NCBI GenBank assembly: GCA_002435755.1
Contig: DIYH01000030.1
Span: forward strand, 286,650 to 350,649
DNA length: 64,000 nt
Direction of reading: 5' to 3'
DNA from: Flammeovirgaceae bacterium UBA6059
Lineage (GTDB): Bacteria; Bacteroidota; Bacteroidia; Cytophagales; Cyclobacteriaceae
Each line of letters opens with the position of its first letter. The stretch's first letter is position 1. This document shows positions 60,060 through 64,000 of the stretch, piece after piece. Under the pieces are notes generated by a model. That model made no database searches. It worked only from the letters and a program-made list of their open reading frames with translations, and had not been told where the DNA came from. A program made the translations under genes and the position numbers.

Positions 60060-60079
60060 CCTTGGAGTTAACTCCAAGG
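60060..60079. promoter_or_regulatory. MerR-type operator
   Basis: CCTTGGAGTTAACTCCAAGG: perfect 20-bp palindrome between the divergent genes at 59967/60033 and 60111. Shape and size are those of MerR-family operators lying in a lengthened -35/-10 spacer; TAAGAT on the minus strand could be the -10. Confidence 0.82.
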
Positions 60080-60110
60080 TTATGGTTTTGACGAAAAATT
60101 TTGAAGGGTC

Positions 60111-60497
60111 ATGTTGATAGGCGAATTGTCCCAGAAATCAGGTTTGTCGAGGGATACTATCCGATGGTATGAGAAGGTTGGTCTACTCAGCTGCGATAAG
60201 GCATTGAGGGGTTCGAACAATTACAGGAAGTATGACAATGCAGCTTTAGATACGTTGCTTTTAATAAAGCAATCCAAGTCATTTGGCTTCTCACTCAATG
60301 AAATCAAGGAGTTTCTGTCATTGATAGAAACTGATGATCTTGACTGCGCCACCATGGAACCGATGATTGATTCCAAACTCAACATGTTGAATGAAAAAAT
60401 AACTGCGCTTCAGAGCATACATGATAGGTTGCTAAGACTTAAAGAGCTATGCTCGGGTGATTGTGAAGCAGAAATCCTAAATGCGCAATCCCAATAA
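60111..60497 (+). CDS. MerR-family regulator, likely metal-sensing
   Basis: 128 residues. Start L-I-G-E-L-S-Q-K-S-G-L-S-R-D-T-I-R-W-Y-E-K-V-G-L-L is the MerR HTH and wing start. Cys79, Cys114 and Cys118 fall at or near metal-ligand positions of ZntR (79 and 114). A perfect palindromic operator lies in front. Its partner gene with a Cys-Cys motif is divergent. Suggests control by a divalent or soft metal. Confidence 0.85.
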   Translation: MLIGELSQKSGLSRDTIRWYEKVGLLSCDKALRGSNNYRKYDNAALDTLLLIKQSKSFGFSLNEIKEFLSLIETDDLDCATMEPMIDSKLNMLNEKITALQSIHDRLLRLKELCSGDCEAEILNAQSQ

Positions 60498-61025
60498 ATC
60501 AATATCATCGATGGCGGATCAAAAGGAGGTACTTGTACTTACGGGAGCATGTGGTGTTGGCAAATCGACCATTGCTAAGGCATGGGCTAAATCAAAGGCA
60601 GGTGTATGCATCGAAAGTGACTACTTGCTGAGTGGATTCATGATAATCACTCTATTAGCACAGACTATTTCAATAGTATTGAACCCTTAGTTGCTCGATT
60701 ATCCTGGGCCAGTTGTCAAGAGTATCTCAGAGGTGGTTATGCAGTAGCCATAGAAAATGTATGGACACCTAAAGGCTTAAGCCAACTCAGGGACGCAATG
60801 ATGGCTTCTGATCTGGACGTCCATTCCAAATTCATCTACCTCAGATGTGACCTTCAACTCAATCAACTACGAGACCAAGGTCGCTCCTCAGATAATCAGA
60901 TGAATGATCGTGTGGGTATAGTTCGCAGTGAACTAGAGGAATACGAATGGCCGGACTTTGTTCAGGTCATCGACAGCACTGCATTGTCCATTAAGGAGAC
61001 CTTGGATCAGATTCTTTATCTTTAG
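60481..61025 (+). pseudogene. P-loop nucleoside-kinase-like gene with frameshift
   Basis: The first frame (60481-60690) has the P-loop G-A-C-G-V-G-K-S-T-I-A-K and I-E-S-D-Y-L-L-S-G-F. From about 60640 another frame takes over with D-N-H-S-I-S-T-D-Y-F-N-S-I-E-P-L-V-A-R-L-S and runs without a stop to 61025 (Y-L-R-C-D-L-Q-L-N-Q-L-R-D-Q-G-R-S). Joining the two by one inserted base yields an even ~180-residue protein of AAA/uridylate-kinase-like type. A single-base deletion, or sequencing error, explains it. Overlaps merR. Confidence 0.75.
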
Positions 61026-61028
61026 TGT

Positions 61029-61967
61029 ATGCTCAATGCGACTGAAATCTACTCAAGCCTGAGCCCTCAACTTGCAACGCTCGATGTTGAGCGTATTAGA
61101 TTACGCAACAATCTTTACCCCATCAATGTATTATTCCCGGTCTTATTGCTCGGTGGTGGCGCGACCCTATACTGGCTGTTGGACAATGGTCAGGATGATA
61201 CCCTGGACTGGTACGTGCCGACATTCCTCATTACGGCTTTTTTCACCTTGATCATTTGGGCATTTAGTAGGTACCATTACAAAAAGAAGTTCAAGGAGCT
61301 TTTCATTGCTGAGATCGTACCCAAAATTATTTCGAGCCTGGGAAATGATTTTACCTATGACTATAAGAAGCACATTTCCGTGACGGAAGTGCGCGATAGT
61401 CTGCTCTTTCCCAAGTTCACCAAGTTTCATAGTGAAGACCTGGTTCGAGGCACAATTGATGGAGTGACGCTCAAATTTGCTGAAATCAAGTTGGTAGAGG
61501 AGAAAAGTAAGAGCGAGGGAAGCGGTACCAATTACTCCACCATATTTGAGGGCATCTATTTCAATGCGAGCCTACCGGTAACATTCCCGACTTCCATTTG
61601 GCTAGTAACACGCTACTTTGTTGATACTTTGAAATCCATGAGAGTGGATGAAGTAAAACTGGATCATAATCGAGATTCCAAGTATCGTTGCTACTCAGAG
61701 GAACCAGAGGTAGCCCAAACTGTGCTTCGACCTTTTATTCTTGACAAGATTGACGACCTCAACCATAGGTTAAAGTCTGATGGCATTGTGAAGAAGCCCT
61801 TACTCTATCGATTTAGCAAAAACCGAGTTCAAATGGCAATGGAAACCAAGCATGGTCTTTTCGAACCTCGTCTATCTAAAACCATCAACAGTCAGGAATT
61901 CATTGAAAAACAGACCAACATTCTCAATGCTATTGCTGGCTTGCTGAATGAGTTAACATTGAATTGA
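61029..61967 (+). CDS. DUF3137 membrane protein
   Basis: 312 residues. Two membrane helices at about 33-52 and 65-82, then a soluble part with the family phrase F-H-S-E-D-L-V-R-G-T-I-D-G-V-T-L-K-F-A-E-I, and I-F-E-G-I-Y-F-N-A-S-L-P. Role unknown; common in Bacteroidota and other bacteria. Starts 3 nt after the kinase-like pseudogene. Confidence 0.85.
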   Translation: MLNATEIYSSLSPQLATLDVERIRLRNNLYPINVLFPVLLLGGGATLYWLLDNGQDDTLDWYVPTFLITAFFTLIIWAFSRYHYKKKFKELFIAEIVPKIISSLGNDFTYDYKKHISVTEVRDSLLFPKFTKFHSEDLVRGTIDGVTLKFAEIKLVEEKSKSEGSGTNYSTIFEGIYFNASLPVTFPTSIWLVTRYFVDTLKSMRVDEVKLDHNRDSKYRCYSEEPEVAQTVLRPFILDKIDDLNHRLKSDGIVKKPLLYRFSKNRVQMAMETKHGLFEPRLSKTINSQEFIEKQTNILNAIAGLLNELTLN

Positions 61968-62089
61968 CTGTTCAATAACAGCAAGAATCTATTTTATGCT
62001 GACATTCATACACTGCGCAATGCAACCCTTTCAATGAATAAAATGGTTGCCCAAGTGGATCTTTAAAAATCAATGGTTTCTTTCGGAAT

Positions 62090-62659
62090 ATGAGCAAGAC
62101 GAGGCTTTCAACTTTCCTGATGACCATTTTGGCTTTCTTCATCTGGTTTCCCGAAGCAAGTGCCCAATCACCAGCACTGGAACAAGAGCAATTACATTTC
62201 GACAAAATGGCCAATTACTTGATCAAAGGAAGTGGTAAATGGACTGGAGAAAACAAGAACCATGATCCTGCGAATCCCAAATCACCAAAGGCTTTTGGTC
62301 TATGGTTCGATAGGCCGCTGCAAAATTTACTTAACATAAAAATTGTCGCTTATCTGGAAGACACTATTCTGATAAGCTCTCAAGGAGCCTTCTCCTGGCA
62401 CCCTACAAAGAATCAATACGTCCACACTATAGTCGACAGAGGCAATGGCTATTCAGAAGGCATTTCCGAATTTCCCAATGACTCCTCTTTTATATCCACT
62501 ATGGTGATCTATCGACCCAGCGGTGAAGTATATGATCATAAGGATGAAAACTTCATCGTCAATGAAGACGAGCACAGAAATGTCTCATTTACTAAGGATG
62601 AGAGCGGCGAATGGAAGGAAAAGGGGAATTGGATCTGGAAAAGAGATCCCGCACACTGA
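62090..62659 (+). CDS. secreted protein of unknown function
   Basis: 189 residues. Signal peptide ends A-S-A-Q near residue 26. Body of strand-like blocks (K-A-F-G-L-W-F-D-R-P, I-K-I-V-A-Y-L-E-D-T-I-L-I-S-S-Q-G, S-E-G-I-S-E-F-P) with G-K-W-T-G-E-N-K-N-H-D near 50; perhaps a lipocalin-like small-molecule-binding fold akin to DUF1579. Not assigned further. Confidence 0.6.
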   Translation: MSKTRLSTFLMTILAFFIWFPEASAQSPALEQEQLHFDKMANYLIKGSGKWTGENKNHDPANPKSPKAFGLWFDRPLQNLLNIKIVAYLEDTILISSQGAFSWHPTKNQYVHTIVDRGNGYSEGISEFPNDSSFISTMVIYRPSGEVYDHKDENFIVNEDEHRNVSFTKDESGEWKEKGNWIWKRDPAH

Positions 62660-62724
62660 CACCCAAAAGTGCATTGGTTTCGAGTACTTGAATAAGTTAA
62701 TTCCTAAATCAAATAATAGAAGAC

Positions 62725-62934
62725 CTAATTATTCTGGCTTGAAGTAGCCAAGTGTTCTCTGATTTCCCGAATATGCAAGTCAATGTGATGGTCGAGTGCT
62801 GACTGTGTATAAAAAAGTTCTTCGGCGAGGTTGATAAGGTAAGCGATCATTTCTTTTTCATTTACTGATTTGACCTTACTACGCCTAGGGTTCAACTTTA
62901 CCCAACCATTTGAAGAGTAAATATTGTCCGGCTA
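62725..62934 (-). pseudogene. C-terminal remnant of an unknown gene
   Basis: Open from a TAG near 62935 to a TAG at 62725: reads N-I-Y-S-S-N-G-W-V-K-L-N-P-R-R-S-K, then a helical part N-E-K-E-M-I-A-Y-L-I-N-L-A-E-E-L and H-H-I-D-L-H-I-R-E-I-R-E-H-L. No start codon before the helical part; the look is of protein, the family is not known. Likely tail of a dead gene. Confidence 0.35.
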
Positions 62935-63033
62935 GCCTCTTGGCGACTTGAAATAGCCCTTTCTAGAGAATTTGCACTTGGCTTACACTTTTATAGGCAT
63001 CTTTTCAGGCTAATAACCTAAAGCCAATAGAGA

Positions 63034-63960
63034 ATGAATTTTAAAAATGCAGAAGTGGCATTCATAGAGCATTGCCGCTATGAAAAGAATCTTGCTGATA
63101 AAACCATCAAGTTTTACCTGATAGACTTAAAGCAATTTCATGAATTCCTTTTGAAAGAAGTTTCCGCTTCGTTTCAGGTTGCGGATATCGACAAACAACT
63201 CATCAAAGAATATTTAAAGGTAATCTCGAACTTCAAACCAAAAACCATCAAGAGGAAGATTGCTACTGCTAAGGCTTTTTTTAACTACCTGGAATTCGAA
63301 GATATCGTCTTGATCAATCCATTTAGGAAAGTGAGGATCAAAATCAAAGATTCTAGAGCTTTACCTACTGTTCTGAGCAGCGATGAGGTACAATCAATAT
63401 TTACTTGTGCTTACAGGGTTAAGAAATCAACAATGCCCGGATCCTCCCAATATGCCACTGCAATTAAAGACATTGCTGTTCTGGAGTTATTGTTTGCTAC
63501 AGGAGTGAGGGTCTCTGAGTTATGTAACCTAAAATCAGAAAACATTGATGTTGGTACAGGAACGATCAAAGTTCTGGGAAAAGGAAGTAAAGAAAGGCTC
63601 ATTCAGATATGCCACAAGCAAGTCAAAGCTGCCCTGCTTGAATATGAAAAACTGTTTCATGGCACAAAGGATAATTCTGGCTATTACTTTGTCAATAGAC
63701 AAGGGAATAGGTTATCAGAACAATCAGTAAGGTTTATGGTAAAGCGGTTGGCTAACGACAGTTCAATAGGCAAGCACGTCACACCACACACGTTCAGACA
63801 TTCTTTTGCAACTCTACTGCTAGAAGAAGATGTAGATATCAAATATATTCAGCATTTTCTGGGCCACAGCTCCATCGCTACCACCCAACTCTACACTCAC
63901 GTCAACCAGGCCAAACAAGAGCAAATCCTGAGTAGGAAGCATCCGAGGAATGGGTTTTGA
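63034..63960 (+). CDS. tyrosine recombinase (XerC/D-like integrase)
   Basis: 308 residues. SAM-like N-terminal domain (1-90), then the catalytic set R159 (T-G-V-R-V-S-E-L), K183 (G-K-G-S-K), H252-T-F-R255-H, H278 (L-G-H-S-S), Y287 (Q-L-Y-T-H-V). All five to six residues are there, so it should be active. It may be a housekeeping-type Xer paralogue or the integrase of an element that continues beyond the window. ATG start at 63034. Confidence 0.9.
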   Translation: MNFKNAEVAFIEHCRYEKNLADKTIKFYLIDLKQFHEFLLKEVSASFQVADIDKQLIKEYLKVISNFKPKTIKRKIATAKAFFNYLEFEDIVLINPFRKVRIKIKDSRALPTVLSSDEVQSIFTCAYRVKKSTMPGSSQYATAIKDIAVLELLFATGVRVSELCNLKSENIDVGTGTIKVLGKGSKERLIQICHKQVKAALLEYEKLFHGTKDNSGYYFVNRQGNRLSEQSVRFMVKRLANDSSIGKHVTPHTFRHSFATLLLEEDVDIKYIQHFLGHSSIATTQLYTHVNQAKQEQILSRKHPRNGF

Positions 63961-64000
63961 GTAGATGGTTATCTGTATGAAGGATAACTATTAATTATGA

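Noticed and set aside
1..64000. tRNA, rRNA or CRISPR arrays
   Set aside because: No T-loop-like or rRNA-like segments and no regularly spaced repeats were noticed on either strand.

Overview
The window reads as chromosome of a Bacteroidota bacterium, most likely a marine member of the Cytophagales. Grounds: a proteorhodopsin with its own lycopene cyclase and Blh carotene dioxygenase, many SusE-like or barrel-like secreted proteins and lipoproteins with Bacteroidota-style signal peptides, few strong Shine-Dalgarno sequences, several very large FtsX/MacB-type permeases paired with PadR regulators, and TTG/GTG starts. No rRNA, tRNA or CRISPR array was seen.

Layout. 1-3.8 kb is a sparse, decaying stretch: a monooxygenase-fold protein, a YecH-like metal-binding protein with an FNR-like box, an aldo/keto reductase remnant, a PD40 lipoprotein and a barrel-protein fragment whose intact paralogue lies at 26 kb. 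3.8-5.4 kb holds the most striking single gene, a DUF4157 protein with a C80/caspase-like cysteine peptidase module, the build of an injected effector. 5.6-8.7 kb is the first PadR-permease pair. 9-10.3 kb is a graveyard: a TIR-domain gene cut off by a decayed IS110 element (two amber codons, lost C-terminus), then a frameshifted Crp/Fnr gene. 10.4-13.8 kb carries an SDR-AraC-membrane protein operon, a GNAT acetyltransferase and a SnoaL-like protein with two copies of a short palindromic repeat. 14.1-16.0 kb is a two-gene Septu-type defence system (ATPase plus HNH nuclease).

17.6-23.2 kb is a PadR regulator with two tandem orphan permeases; 29.2-33.0 kb a third PadR-permease pair with a very clear operator; 37.7-40.2 kb a fifth permease without its own PadR. 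No ABC ATPase of normal build lies beside any of them. Between them are an AraC regulator, a TlpA-like thioredoxin, an LVIVD lipoprotein with a barrel partner, a cyclase-family hydrolase, a BCCT transporter followed by a DinB protein, and a nitrilase.

40.6-45.9 kb has a cyclophilin lipoprotein, a giant Asp-box (sortilin-like) secreted protein, a dienelactone hydrolase and a DinB protein. 45.9-48.1 kb is an unusual four-gene signalling cassette on the minus strand: SpoIIE-type phosphatase, roadblock/LC7-like protein, a miniature ABC-type ATPase lacking the signature region, and a dual-specificity phosphatase. 51.2-54.1 kb is the light-driven proton pump operon: rhodopsin (DTE motif, green-tuning Met), crtY and blh, preceded by a perfect inverted repeat. 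54.4-64 kb holds an AlkD-like protein, an ECF sigma factor with an overlapping membrane protein, a MarR-OsmC-DUF1272-VOC operon preceded by a dead MarR copy, a MerR divergon, a frameshifted P-loop kinase, a DUF3137 protein and a tyrosine recombinase at the right edge.

Across the whole window the 9-mer TTCCGGTAG occurs 16 times on the two strands by eye, against about 0.5 expected under equal base use; 12 copies extend to TTCCGGTAGG.
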